Shown: piece by piece, positions 15,605 through 24,619 of the stretch | How the letters are laid out: each line of letters starts with the position of its first letter | How positions within the stretch are numbered: the first letter of the stretch is position 1 | Assembly: GCA_005787685.1 (NCBI GenBank) | Contig: SYAC01000006.1 | Location: 1 to 46,928 of the forward strand | DNA length: 46,928 bases | From: Planctomycetia bacterium | GTDB lineage: Bacteria; Planctomycetota; Phycisphaerae; Phycisphaerales; SM1A02 | Direction of reading: 5' to 3' | The notes under the pieces: generated by a model | Told to the model about the DNA's origin: nothing | Databases searched by the model: none | What the model saw: the letters and a program-made list of their open reading frames with translations, nothing else | Program-made: the position numbers and the translations under genes

Positions 15605-17596
15605 ATGGTGAAACCTGCCAAACCTTTCATTGACTTGGGACCAGGCGCATGGCCCAACGCACAAAGCGCCGCACAACTTGAATGGCTCAGCACCAACGCC
15701 CTTGGGGGCTACGCGTTTGGAAGTTTCAGTGGCGCGCTGCAAAGGCGCTGGCACGGCTTGCTGATCGCGGCCACGGATCCGCCCGCGGGTCGCACCATGC
15801 TGGTGTCCAAAGTTGAAATCACAGCCATCAGCCAGGGAGCGCGCGTGGAATTGTCCGCCAATCAATGGAGTAGTGGCATGGTGGCGCCGGGGCTTGCGTT
15901 TCTTACACGCGTGTGGATGGATGGCTCGATTGTTGTGCGTGAATGGCAGATGGGCGCTGCGATACTGCAAGAGCGCATTGCCATGGCGCGTGGCCGCAAC
16001 GCCACGGCCGTTGTGCTCACACTGTGCGGCGGCAATGACGCGGTTGATCTTGAATTCAAATGCATGGTGAATCACCGCCCGCACGATCAACTGGTGCAAC
16101 CAAACGCATTTACTCCGCGCATTCAGCCGTGCGAGCGTGGACTGCATGTGTGTATTGACCATGCAAACGGAGAGGGCAAGAATATTTTTCTACAAGCCGA
16201 TGGCGCCTGCGCCGTGACCGATGGCACGTGGTACGCAGATTATTTTTTACCCGTTGAGAAAGCTTGCGGTTACGACTGCGTGGACGCGCATTGTTGCGCG
16301 GGGATTTTAAAAATAAACCTAAAGCCCGGTGAATCACGGGGTTTTACCGCCAGCACACGCGATGAAGCTTTGGGTGAAGCCGCGCGCGTCATGGCTGCCA
16401 CCATACTGCGCGATCAATCTTTAATCGAGTTGGCGCAAGCGCGGCAGAATCCCTTTCGCGCGCGCCTCGCGCTGGCCGCTGATCAATTCATTGTGGAGCG
16501 CCCGCTTGCAAACGGCTCACGCGGCACCAGCATTATCGCTGGATATCCATGGTTCGCGGATTGGGGACGCGATGCGCTTATTTCTTTGCCGGGCCTTTGC
16601 CTTGAAACTGGGCGCTTTGAAGAGGCCGCGTCCATATTGCGTTCGCTTGCCCGCTTTGAAAAAGATGGACTGCTTCCAAATCGCTTTCCCGCTCCGGGAG
16701 AACCGTGGTTGCACAATAGCGTGGACGCGCCCCTGCTTCTAGCAAACGCGGCGCGACGCACTGTAAATACCTCGGGCGATTTCACCTTGGCGCGCGATCT
16801 TTTTCCAACCCTTGTCAATATCTTCAACGCTTTCACCAAGGGCACACACCACGGAATTCGCGTTGACCCCGCCGACGGATTGCTTATGGCAACCGATCCA
16901 GGCACGCAACTCACTTGGATGGACGCCAAAGTGGGCTCGACCGTCATCACTCCGCGCATGGGAAAGCCCGTGGAAATAAACGCGCTGTGGTGCGGCTTGC
17001 TTGCCACATTGATCGAGTGGGCGCCAAAGCTGAACCAAGACGCAACCGCATGGAGTACGGCGCTTGGTCAAGCGCAAAAAAGTTTCGCACGCTTCATCAA
17101 CGCCAATCAAGATCAACTTGCTGACACGCTTGATAGTCCGCAAGGCGTTGACAATTCACAACGGCCCAACCAATTATTTGCCGTGCAACCATTTGTGCGA
17201 CTTGTTTCCAACGCAATCGCGCAAAAAATTGTGGCGCGCGTGGAAAAGGAGTTGCTGACTCCATATGGCCTGCGCACGCTTGCAAAAGATTCCAAAGGCT
17301 ATGTGGGCCGCTACAGCGGACCCGTTCAAGCGCGCGATCAGGCGTATCACAATGGCACCGCGTGGCCGTGGCTCATCGCGCCGTTGGGTTGCGCGCTACG
17401 AACATTGGGCAACGCGGCGCGCGTGGCAGAAATTCAACACCCTTTTCAAGAACATCTTCGCCAGGGTTGTGTTGGGCAAATCTGCGAAGTCGCCGATGGT
17501 GATTTGCCGCAAAATGCGGGTGGATGCGTGGCCCAAGCATGGAGCGTGGCGGCGCTGTTAGACCAAGGAATTGGCGAAAATATGCCACATTTGTGA
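15605..17596 (+). CDS. Glycogen debranching enzyme (amylo-alpha-1,6-glucosidase, GH133 type)
   Basis: 663 residues, the size of the archaeal/bacterial GDE_C type. It hydrolyses alpha-1,6 branch points in glycogen. The N-terminal domain (about 1-270) has the family pattern WLSTNALGGYAFGSFSG and RRWHGLLIAA. The C-terminal (alpha/alpha)6 barrel shows DWGRDALISLPG (about 319-330), DGLLPNRFP, NSVDAPLL, and near the end YHNGTAWPWL, all standard for GH133. An acidic residue in GRD and another near the end of the barrel are the likely catalytic pair, by family knowledge. It is followed 37 nt later by the sigma factor gene, which has its own -10-like element. No other glycogen gene is in the window. 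Confidence 0.9.
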   Translation: MVKPAKPFIDLGPGAWPNAQSAAQLEWLSTNALGGYAFGSFSGALQRRWHGLLIAATDPPAGRTMLVSKVEITAISQGARVELSANQWSSGMVAPGLAFLTRVWMDGSIVVREWQMGAAILQERIAMARGRNATAVVLTLCGGNDAVDLEFKCMVNHRPHDQLVQPNAFTPRIQPCERGLHVCIDHANGEGKNIFLQADGACAVTDGTWYADYFLPVEKACGYDCVDAHCCAGILKINLKPGESRGFTASTRDEALGEAARVMAATILRDQSLIELAQARQNPFRARLALAADQFIVERPLANGSRGTSIIAGYPWFADWGRDALISLPGLCLETGRFEEAASILRSLARFEKDGLLPNRFPAPGEPWLHNSVDAPLLLANAARRTVNTSGDFTLARDLFPTLVNIFNAFTKGTHHGIRVDPADGLLMATDPGTQLTWMDAKVGSTVITPRMGKPVEINALWCGLLATLIEWAPKLNQDATAWSTALGQAQKSFARFINANQDQLADTLDSPQGVDNSQRPNQLFAVQPFVRLVSNAIAQKIVARVEKELLTPYGLRTLAKDSKGYVGRYSGPVQARDQAYHNGTAWPWLIAPLGCALRTLGNAARVAEIQHPFQEHLRQGCVGQICEVADGDLPQNAGGCVAQAWSVAALLDQGIGENMPHL

Positions 17597-17621
17597 ATAA
17601 GGAAAAACTGTCCAAATCGGG

Positions 17622-17634
17622 TATCATGCACCCG
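17622..17634 (+). promoter_or_regulatory. Candidate leaderless -10 of the ECF sigma gene
   Basis: TATCAT (17622-17627) lies exactly 6 nt before the GTG start at 17634. No Shine-Dalgarno at this start. Confidence 0.4.
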
Positions 17635-18242
17635 TGCAGAAGACTTTGACAAAGCCAAGACTTTCTGTAAAGCCCGCGGCGATAGAACCGTTGTCCTTAT
17701 TGCAACAAGTAGCCGCTGGTGACACAAGTGCCATGCTTTCGTGCATGGAGCGATTTCGTGGATTGATTTGGTCGCTTGTTCGACGCAGTTGCTCCAACGC
17801 CGCGGACGCCGAGGATGTAGTGCAAGAAATTTTTATCAGCTTGTGGCGCTCCGCGCACCGCTTTGACCCAAAAATCGCAAGCGAAAATACTTTTGTTTCC
17901 GTTATCGCTCGCCGACGACTGATTGATCGCATCCGTCAACGGGTGCGTCGTCCAGCACCAGGACCAATTGTTCAAGATGTGGAATGTGAGCAAGTTGAGC
18001 TGACCCGTGGTGAAATTACGGAGGCTGGCTCCATGGCGCGGTCCGCCATGACAAAACTTCGACCTGAGCAGCAACAGGTGCTCCAACTATCGATTGAATG
18101 TGGTTGCAGTCACGAGCAGATTGCAATCTCCACTGGTATGCCGCTTGGCACCGTCAAGACCCATGCGCGCCGCGGGTTACTGAAATTACGCGACGCCTTG
18201 ATTGAAGCCGGCATCGACATTGATCCCATCCAAGCGGACTAG
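17634..18242 (+). CDS. ECF-type RNA polymerase sigma factor
   Basis: 202 residues. Region 2 spans about 35-105, with the core-binding and -10-recognition pattern ADAEDVVQEIFISLWRSAHRFD. Region 4 spans about 140-195, with a helix-turn-helix in CSHEQIAISTGMPLGTVKTHARRGLLKL. The linker contains a short basic stretch. There is no region 1.1 or 3, so it is an ECF (group 4) sigma. The start is a GTG at 17634; the only nearby ATG (17626) is out of frame. No anti-sigma factor gene is adjacent. The next gene is the Tricorn-like protease 120 bp on, separated by a small inverted repeat. Target promoters cannot be told from this window. Confidence 0.9.
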   Translation: MQKTLTKPRLSVKPAAIEPLSLLQQVAAGDTSAMLSCMERFRGLIWSLVRRSCSNAADAEDVVQEIFISLWRSAHRFDPKIASENTFVSVIARRRLIDRIRQRVRRPAPGPIVQDVECEQVELTRGEITEAGSMARSAMTKLRPEQQQVLQLSIECGCSHEQIAISTGMPLGTVKTHARRGLLKLRDALIEAGIDIDPIQAD

Positions 18243-18316
18243 CGCCCACGCGGCGTTCAATCACGCCCTTGAATCTCAGTATTCTATAAATTTCGTGGCG
18301 CCATTTGTAATTTGAC

Positions 18317-18341
18317 CCGTAAACCACCGCACATTTTACGG
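18317..18341 (+). repeat. Inverted repeat upstream of the Tricorn-like gene
   Basis: CCGTAAA (18317-18323) and TTTACGG (18335-18341) form a 7-bp inverted repeat with an 11-nt spacer, 21 bp before the ATG at 18363. It could be an operator or a weak hairpin. It has no T tail, so it is not a convincing terminator for the sigma gene. Confidence 0.4.
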
Positions 18342-18362
18342 TAATTGGGCTACAAATAAGGC

Positions 18363-21300
18363 ATGTTTTCAATAAGCATGTTTGTCGTGTGCACGCTCGC
18401 CGCCGTGTCTTCTCAAAACGCAAATACAACCAATGCCGCGAATAGCGCGACACAATCGCCGCTTGCCGCAATGTTGCGTTACCCCGATCTTGGACCAACG
18501 GATATTGTGTTTACATTCGCCAACGACTTGTGGTTGGTTGACAAAAACGGCGGAGTGGCGCGGCCGCTCACCAATGTGCCCGGTCCAGAAAGCATGCCTA
18601 AATTTTCTTGGGATGGAAAGACCATTGCCTTTGTGGGCGGCTATGAAGGCAACCGCGACATCTACACGCTGCCGGTTGGTGGAGGCCAACCCTATCGCGT
18701 AACACATCAGCCAGGTGCGGAAAATTTGTGCGAGTGGACAAGCGATGGCTCGCTTATTTTTTCGTCCAATGATCTCAGCGGATTGGCGCGCATGACGCGC
18801 TTGTTCCGCGTTCCCGCGGTTGGTGGAATGCCCGAACCTCTACCGGTTCCATATGGCGCGAATGGTTCCATTTCGGCTGATGGCCAGTGGCTTGCCTACA
18901 CACCGCACTCCGTCGACACGCGCACATGGAAACGCTACCGCGGCGGCATGGCTACAGACATTTGGCTCTACAACTTGAACAACGCCACCAGTCGGCGCGT
19001 GACAACATGGGAGGGCGTGGATTCATTTCCAATGTGGCACGGCGAGTGGTTGTATTTTCTGAGCGACGAGGGCGCAGACCATCGCATGAATGTGTGGAAA
19101 TACAACATAATTTCCCTTCAAAAAGAGCAAGTTACTTTTTTCGCGGATCAAGATGTTCGCTGGCCCGCGATCGGTCCCCATGGCGACGGTCCGGGCGAAA
19201 TGGTTTTTCAAAAGGGCGATCAGTTGATGTTGTTGGATTTAAGCAGCGCCAAAGCGCGCGCAATCTCGGTTGCGATTCCTGGCAATCGACCAAAGATTGC
19301 GCATAGAACAATTGACGCCTCCAAAGAAATTCAATCATGGAATATTGGTCCAACTGGAAAGCGCGTTGTGGTTGCCGCGCGTGGAGATATTTGGACGCTG
19401 CCAACCGAAAATGGCTCTCCAAGATTGCTAGCGCACAGCAACGGTGTAGCGGAGCGCTCTCCTGCATGGAGTCCTGACGGTGAAAGTATCGCATTCTTTG
19501 ACGACTCCACCGGCGAATACGAGTTGTATGTCTTGCCTGCGAATGGCAAAGGCGAAAAGCGCGCGCTCACAACCGACGGTGGTCCATTCAAAGAGTCGAT
19601 CACTTGGAGCCCTGATTCAAAAAAGTTAGCGTACGGTGATAAGACCGGTTCATTGTGGTTGGTGACGCTTGCGGATACCTCACGCGTATTAGTGGACCGC
19701 GATCCACGCGCCAGCACTCCCAATCCATCCTTCAGCCATGATGGCGCTTGGATCACCTACACCCGCCGCACGCTTGATCGTGACACACAGCAAATTTTCA
19801 TCTACGAAGTCGCCACGCAAATCGCCACGCCCGTCACCGCGGGCATGTTCTCAGATGCAACGCCAACCTTTGATTCCAAGGGCGAATTCCTTGTGTTTGC
19901 AAGCGAACGATCCTTCTCACCCACCTACAGCGCGTTGGATTCCACCTGGATTTACAACGACGCGCAACAACTGTTCTTGGCGCCTTTGCGCAAGGATGTA
20001 AAAATGCCTTGGGCTCCGGAGAGTGACGAGGAGGAAAAGCAAAGCGAGAAGAAGGACGCGGATAAAAAAGACGCCGACAAATCAGCTGGCGACAAGGATA
20101 AAAGAAAGACCAATACACAAGAGCGGGAAAAAGAAAATCAAGACAAGGACCAGGACGAGGACGATGGTCCATCTCCAAATGACTCACAAGACCCGCCAGG
20201 ACCGCCGCCAGAACGTGAGCCGCATGATCCCCCCGCCAAAATCGAACCCGTCGAAATTGACCAAGCTACGGCGGATGAAAAGAAGGTGGACGATAAAAAA
20301 GAAACCGCCAAAAAAGATGATCCTACCGTGCCAATGAAAATTGACTTAGATGGATTTGAAAATCGCGTCATGGCGCTTCCACTAAAAGCTGGAAGCTACG
20401 GCTCACTTGCCTTCAACGACAAGAACTTGCTTCTGTTTGCGCGCTCAAAAGATGGAATTAAAATTCTTGATTTGAGCGATAAAGAAAAAAAAGAAAAAAC
20501 CGTCACTGAGGGTGATGGCTTTGATATATCCGCCGATCGTAAAAAATTGCTTGTTGCCCGCAACGGTGGCGCGGTGATTGTGGACAGCGCTGCGGACGCA
20601 AAATCAAAAACCGTTATCACCGAACCGATGCCAATGGATTTGGATCCCCGTGCCGAGTGGCGACAAATTGTCATTGACGCCAACCGCATCATGCGCGACT
20701 GGTTTTATGACAAAGACATGCACCAAGTTGATTGGAAGGCGCAACGAGAACATGCGCTTACGCTGCTGGAAAACGCCAATTCTCGAGAAGATGTGAATTG
20801 GATCATTGCGGAAATGATTAGTGAGTTAAATGTTGGCCACGCGTATTTACTTGGGCCCGGCGACATTGAAAGACCGCCCATGAATTCCTCTATAGGCATG
20901 CTTGGTGTTGACTGGGAGTTGTTTGAAACCACTGATCATAAAAAAATCTACCGCTTCGCTCACATGGTTCAAGGCGCGCCGTGGGATACCGACGCGCGTA
21001 ACCCGCTCATCACCGCGGGGGTGAAGCCAGGTGAATATCTTTTTGAAGTCAATGGTCGACCCGTCGACACCACGCTTGATCCGTGGGCGGCCTTTGACGG
21101 CTTGGCGGAAAAAACAATCACCCTCACCGTGTCGGACAAACCAGAGCGCGACGCAACCGAACGCATTGTCACCGTGCGCACCCAAGGCGGCGAGTCGTCG
21201 TTGCGCTACCGAGAGTGGATTGAGCGCAACCGCGCGTGGGTGGATTCAACAAGTGGCGGACAAGTTGGATACATCTATGTTCCCAACACAGGTGTCGATG

Positions 21301-21902
21301 GGCAAAATGATTTGGTGCGTCAATTCCAAGGGAATCGCAACAAGGCCGCACTCATCATTGACGACCGCTGGAATGGTGGCGGACAAATTCCAAATCGCTT
21401 TATTGAAATGATGAACCGCCCCGCCACGAACGCGTGGGCGAGTCGCGAGGCGGGCGAACAAATTTGGCCGCCAGATTCCCACCAAGGTCCCAAGGCCATG
21501 CTGATCAACGGTCTCGCCGGCTCTGGTGGCGACATGTTCCCATGGCTCTTTAAACAGGAAAAACTTGGTCCCCTTGTTGGCACGCGCACCTGGGGTGGAT
21601 TAGTTGGAATCAGTGGTAATCCAGCCTTTATTGATGGCGGGTCCATTAGCACTCCCTCGTTTGCCTTTTACAAACTTGATGGAACATGGGGCGTTGAAGG
21701 CCACGGTGTTGATCCAGACATTGAAGTGCTTGATGATCCCGCCCTCATGAAAGGCGGACTTGCCCGCGGCGGCCGTGATCCGCAACTTGAGAAGGCCGTC
21801 GAATTGATGCAGCAAGCGCTCAAGGATCGTCCATTCAAGATGCCGCCTCGCCCAGCACCTCCGAATCGCAGCGGCATGGGAATTCCTGTGACTGATTATT
21901 GA
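18363..21902 (+). CDS. Tricorn-like S41 protease, exported
   Basis: 1179 residues. A probable signal peptide (1-22) is followed by a TolB/Tricorn beta-propeller region (about 35-540) with repeated blades of the type SPDGESIAFFDDSTGEYELY. Next is a very charged low-complexity linker (about 553-657, K/D/E then P-rich), a second short beta segment, a helical C1 domain, a PDZ-like domain (about 880-970) and the S41 catalytic domain. Likely active-site residues: H826 in LNVGHAY and S1054 in GLAGSGGDMF, with a later GLVGIS loop. Tricorn degrades peptides produced upstream by other proteases; here the signal peptide suggests action outside the cytoplasm. TACAAA lies 6 nt before the ATG. The gene ends in a strong terminator. 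Monocistronic or read with the sigma gene. Confidence 0.9.
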   Translation: MFSISMFVVCTLAAVSSQNANTTNAANSATQSPLAAMLRYPDLGPTDIVFTFANDLWLVDKNGGVARPLTNVPGPESMPKFSWDGKTIAFVGGYEGNRDIYTLPVGGGQPYRVTHQPGAENLCEWTSDGSLIFSSNDLSGLARMTRLFRVPAVGGMPEPLPVPYGANGSISADGQWLAYTPHSVDTRTWKRYRGGMATDIWLYNLNNATSRRVTTWEGVDSFPMWHGEWLYFLSDEGADHRMNVWKYNIISLQKEQVTFFADQDVRWPAIGPHGDGPGEMVFQKGDQLMLLDLSSAKARAISVAIPGNRPKIAHRTIDASKEIQSWNIGPTGKRVVVAARGDIWTLPTENGSPRLLAHSNGVAERSPAWSPDGESIAFFDDSTGEYELYVLPANGKGEKRALTTDGGPFKESITWSPDSKKLAYGDKTGSLWLVTLADTSRVLVDRDPRASTPNPSFSHDGAWITYTRRTLDRDTQQIFIYEVATQIATPVTAGMFSDATPTFDSKGEFLVFASERSFSPTYSALDSTWIYNDAQQLFLAPLRKDVKMPWAPESDEEEKQSEKKDADKKDADKSAGDKDKRKTNTQEREKENQDKDQDEDDGPSPNDSQDPPGPPPEREPHDPPAKIEPVEIDQATADEKKVDDKKETAKKDDPTVPMKIDLDGFENRVMALPLKAGSYGSLAFNDKNLLLFARSKDGIKILDLSDKEKKEKTVTEGDGFDISADRKKLLVARNGGAVIVDSAADAKSKTVITEPMPMDLDPRAEWRQIVIDANRIMRDWFYDKDMHQVDWKAQREHALTLLENANSREDVNWIIAEMISELNVGHAYLLGPGDIERPPMNSSIGMLGVDWELFETTDHKKIYRFAHMVQGAPWDTDARNPLITAGVKPGEYLFEVNGRPVDTTLDPWAAFDGLAEKTITLTVSDKPERDATERIVTVRTQGGESSLRYREWIERNRAWVDSTSGGQVGYIYVPNTGVDGQNDLVRQFQGNRNKAALIIDDRWNGGGQIPNRFIEMMNRPATNAWASREAGEQIWPPDSHQGPKAMLINGLAGSGGDMFPWLFKQEKLGPLVGTRTWGGLVGISGNPAFIDGGSISTPSFAFYKLDGTWGVEGHGVDPDIEVLDDPALMKGGLARGGRDPQLEKAVELMQQALKDRPFKMPPRPAPPNRSGMGIPVTDY

Positions 21903-21978
21903 TCCTTGGCAGGCTCTGTCCATGTCGCCCAATTGAAGGATGTCGGTGTTTAGAGTTGACTAGGCAGGTTCTACATAC

Positions 21979-22012
21979 AAGGCGCTCCACACAAAGTATG
22001 GAGCGCCTTTTT
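21979..22012 (+). terminator. Strong terminator after the Tricorn-like gene
   Basis: AAGGCGCTCCA (21979-21989) pairs with TGGAGCGCCTT (21999-22009) over 11 perfect bp with a 9-nt loop, followed by TTT. The A-rich 5' flank could let it also serve the convergent gene at 22028-22456. Confidence 0.88.
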
Positions 22013-22027
22013 GGATTCACCACAAAT

Positions 22028-22456
22028 TTAAATTTTCTTATAAGCGCCGCCTAAACCCCGTCGACCATTGCTTTGCATAAGTGGCTTCATGAACTTCTTC
22101 TTTGCATCCTTACCGCCTTCAAGAAGCCACATAAATGGCACATCGACGGATTTTGGATCAAGACCAGCCGCCAGACAAATTTCCTCGCGGGTAGCCCACT
22201 GATCGGGAAGTTTCTTGGCTAACAATTTATATTGCTCCAATAATTCTAGATTGGTGCTGCGATATCGCTGCTCAGCCTTGTTGAAACGAATGACCCTTAC
22301 CTTTTTTGATTTGCGAAGCGCGCTGTTTGCGGAGACTCCCAGCTCGTTCAGAGTACGCAACAATCTCACAAAATCTCTGCGGACTATTCGCAGATCATGT
22401 AATTCCGAAATCATTAAATTCAGTTTTTTATTTACAGTAGGAGTTTTTTTTACCAT
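22028..22456 (-). CDS. Small basic protein of unknown function
   Basis: 142 residues, strongly basic (many K and R), with no signal peptide or membrane segment, so probably cytoplasmic and perhaps nucleic-acid binding. The N-terminal half looks helical. The C-terminal half has a segment WATREEICLAAGLDPKSVD that could be a small helix-turn-helix-like element, and a glycine-rich tail. I do not recognise the family. Expression signals are good: AAAGGA 7 nt before the ATG, and a sigma-70-type promoter TTGCTT-N17-TATAGT giving a leader of about 28 nt. It is convergent with the Tricorn-like gene across a shared terminator, and its composition is more AT-rich than its neighbours. Confidence 0.65.
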   Translation of the reverse strand: MVKKTPTVNKKLNLMISELHDLRIVRRDFVRLLRTLNELGVSANSALRKSKKVRVIRFNKAEQRYRSTNLELLEQYKLLAKKLPDQWATREEICLAAGLDPKSVDVPFMWLLEGGKDAKKKFMKPLMQSNGRRGLGGAYKKI

Positions 22457-22491
22457 ATCTAGGGTCCTTTGTGTAACCCCAGAAGTGCGAA

Positions 22492-22520
22492 ACTATAGCG
22501 AGGTCACCTAGCCAAAGCAA
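22492..22520 (-). promoter_or_regulatory. Sigma-70-type promoter of the small basic gene
   Basis: On the reverse strand, TTGCTT (22520-22515), 17 nt, then TATAGT (22497-22492). The predicted start is near 22485, giving a short leader that contains the AAAGGA site of the gene at 22456. Confidence 0.55.
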
Positions 22521-22576
22521 TACTTTAGTAATGTATTCCAACAACATTTTCACCTCAATTACATCTAAATTTTCGC

Positions 22577-22582
22577 TATACT
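22577..22582 (+). promoter_or_regulatory. Probable -10 of tRNA-Gly
   Basis: TATACT lies 11 nt upstream of the first base of tRNA-Gly. There is no clear -35 at the usual distance. Confidence 0.4.
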
Positions 22583-22593
22583 TCTTCCTCGCT

Positions 22594-22665
22594 GCGGGCG
22601 TAGCTCAGTGGTAGAGCGTCACGTTGCCAACGTGAATGTCGAGGGTTCGAGCCCCTTCGCCCGCT
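22594..22665 (+). tRNA. tRNA-Gly (anticodon GCC)
   Basis: 72 nt. Acceptor stem GCGGGCG (22594-22600) pairs fully with CGCCCGC (22658-22664), and the discriminator is T. The anticodon stem TCACG/CGTGA encloses TTGCCAA with GCC at 22626-22628. D-loop (GCTCAGTGGTAGAGC) and T-loop (GTTCGAG) motifs are standard. CCA is not encoded. Confidence 0.97.
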
Positions 22666-22675
22666 TTGATTCAAT

Positions 22676-22712
22676 GCCGTTTTGGGTTTACTCGACGGCT
22701 TTGTTTATTTTT
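22676..22712 (+). terminator. Possible terminator after tRNA-Gly
   Basis: GCCGT (22676-22680) pairs with ACGGC (22695-22699) and is followed by TTTGTTTATTTTT. The stem is only 5 bp with a 14-nt loop, so it is weak, but the T tail and position fit. Confidence 0.4.
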
Positions 22713-22846
22713 GAGATACATAAAGATCTTGCTATAAGGTTGTGAACAATGCACTCCATGCAAGCAGAACTGGGGTGGTTACCACACTCGCTTGTAGTAG
22801 CAGCGATGATCACTATGTGCGAGCTCGCCCACTTTGTGACAACTTT

Positions 22847-24523
22847 TTATTTCTCGGTATCAAATTGTAAATTGGTAAAGCAAAATTCTCGCGCATCAAA
22901 CAATCCTAAATCGCTCAGTTTTAACGCTGGGATTGGAAGTAACGCCAAGAAACTGAGAGTCATAAATGGCGCATGAAAGGCGACCCCAACTTCACGGGTC
23001 ATGGTTTCATAATTCGCCCCAACGTCCTCGGCTGGCTGATCACTCATCAATCCCGCAATGGGCAGCGGCAACATCCATGTGCGCTCGCCATGAATAAGAA
23101 CCAATCCTCCGCGCGCTTGAAATACGGCGTTTACCGCTTTGGCTAGCGCCTGGCGCGTGCCCGCAGCCACAACAACATTGTGGCTGTCATGCGCCACGCT
23201 TGCCGCAATCGCCTTGTCCCCAAGCCCAAGCCCACGAATAAACGCCATTGATGGCGGTGCATTGACATAGCGATTGATGACCGCCAGAAACGCAATGTCG
23301 CGCGGGTCGCTTGTGCTCAACTCAATCATGCCGTTACGCACCGTCAACGATTCAAGAGCCTCGCTGGTCACCAAATCACCGTCATGGGGCACAATCACGC
23401 GTACCTGCACCTGTTCATGTGCGGTGGTTGCAACGCAAAAGTCATTGGCAGTAAATGTGGCGGTACGAAATCGGTTGGGTGTTTCCACAGCAAGGCGCTC
23501 GAATGTCGCTTGTCCATCGCTGGCAACCAACTCGCCAGCGATCCAAGTTTTCATAACGCGAAACTCTTGCAAATTATGAACTAACACCATGTCGGCTCGA
23601 TCTCCCACCCGCAATAAGCCGCTGCCAATGTTGTAATGCTCTATTGGATTCATCGTGGCACAGCGCAGCGCGTCAAACACATTCACTCCCCGCTCCACGG
23701 CGCGCGCTAGAAGCACATTGATATGTCCATTCAACAACATGTCGGGGTGGATGTCATCCGTGCAAAACATGCATAAATGGGGGTATTCAAGCAGGATTGG
23801 CCACAACGCCTCAAAGCCCCGCGCCGCAGAACCTTCGCGAATTAAAATCTTTACACCCAAACGCGCCTTGCCTCGCGCCTCTTCCAAAGTGACGCATTCA
23901 TGATCCGTTGAAATGCCCGCGGCGAAATATTTCGCAGCGTCCGCGCCCATCAATTGCGGGGCGTGTCCATCCACTGGCTTGCCAAGAGCCTTTGCCGCCG
24001 CAATCTTGGCTAACACTTGCGCATCTCCATGCAAAACGCCCGACCAATTCATCATCTCACTTAAGTAGTGAATGTCGGCGCGCCGTAAAATGACTGCGAC
24101 TTCCTCCGCATGAATCGTTGCGCCCGAACTTTCAAATGCCGTGGCCGGAACGCACGAAGGACAGCCAAAACAAAATTGGAATGTCCTTCGCTTCGCGTCA
24201 GCCAACATAAAATCAACTCCTGCTACGCCCAGCACATTGGCAATTTCATGCGGATCGCTGACAGTACCCACCGTTCCATGGCGCACCGCCACGCGCGCAA
24301 ATTCGCTTGGTGGCAACATGCTGCTTTCAATATGCACATGCGCGTCTATCAAGCCAGGAATTAAAATTCCAGCGTCAACCTCCCCCACCGCTGGCCGCAT
24401 CGCAACAATGCGTCCATTTTGAATATCTATTTCCCTGGGCTCAACGCATTTGCTAAATATATCCGCTACCAAGTAACGCATGGTTGTCAGAGGGTGCAAC
24501 TTGGATTGCGCTGCGGTCAACAT
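22847..24523 (-). CDS. ade: Adenine deaminase
   Basis: 558 residues, amidohydrolase superfamily, deaminating adenine to hypoxanthine in purine salvage. The metal-binding start of the barrel is IPGLIDAHVHIESSM (55-69, with H62 and H64). Ade-specific motifs follow: GTVGTVSDPHEIANVLG, MNWSGVLHGD, GKPVDGHAPQL, FCTDDIHPD and ATMNPIEHY. The C-terminal segment includes VAHDSHNVVVAAG, also typical of Ade, though the order of catalytic motifs is normal throughout. The ATG at 24523 has AAAGGA 4 nt upstream, so I prefer it to the internal ATG at 24481, which has no site. It is divergent from the secreted unknown that starts at 24619. Confidence 0.93.
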   Translation of the reverse strand: MLTAAQSKLHPLTTMRYLVADIFSKCVEPREIDIQNGRIVAMRPAVGEVDAGILIPGLIDAHVHIESSMLPPSEFARVAVRHGTVGTVSDPHEIANVLGVAGVDFMLADAKRRTFQFCFGCPSCVPATAFESSGATIHAEEVAVILRRADIHYLSEMMNWSGVLHGDAQVLAKIAAAKALGKPVDGHAPQLMGADAAKYFAAGISTDHECVTLEEARGKARLGVKILIREGSAARGFEALWPILLEYPHLCMFCTDDIHPDMLLNGHINVLLARAVERGVNVFDALRCATMNPIEHYNIGSGLLRVGDRADMVLVHNLQEFRVMKTWIAGELVASDGQATFERLAVETPNRFRTATFTANDFCVATTAHEQVQVRVIVPHDGDLVTSEALESLTVRNGMIELSTSDPRDIAFLAVINRYVNAPPSMAFIRGLGLGDKAIAASVAHDSHNVVVAAGTRQALAKAVNAVFQARGGLVLIHGERTWMLPLPIAGLMSDQPAEDVGANYETMTREVGVAFHAPFMTLSFLALLPIPALKLSDLGLFDAREFCFTNLQFDTEK

Positions 24524-24604
24524 TGCGTCCTTTAAGATATACGCTCTCCTTACTTTGGATATTCACAAATCGATTGGGGTTCAATTTACTCGCTCAATCA
24601 AAGG

Positions 24605-24619
24605 TAGAATCATTCCTCA
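24605..24619 (+). promoter_or_regulatory. Candidate -10 of the secreted unknown gene
   Basis: TAGAAT (24605-24610) matches the consensus at five of six positions and lies 8 nt before the ATG at 24619, so the leader would be absent or 1-2 nt. Confidence 0.35.

Larger units (their letters stand above)
22457..22846. other. Intergenic region with a promoter and tRNA-Gly
   Basis: This 390-bp AT-rich gap holds the reverse promoter of the small basic gene (22492-22520), tRNA-Gly (22594-22665) with its -10, and a weak terminator (22676-22712). In the remaining 130 bp before the end of the adenine deaminase gene I see nothing convincing. Confidence 0.6.

Noticed and set aside
20023-20337. Lysine/arginine/threonine-rich forward frame inside the Tricorn-like gene
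   Set aside because: It is the shifted reading of the K/D/E-rich linker and has no independent support.
22749-22976. Short forward gene after tRNA-Gly
   Set aside because: More than half overlaps the 3' end of adenine deaminase in the opposite direction, with no ribosome site and no recognisable sequence.
24484-24618. N-terminal extension of the secreted unknown protein
   Set aside because: It overlaps the adenine deaminase start and would bury the signal peptide that begins at the ATG of 24619.
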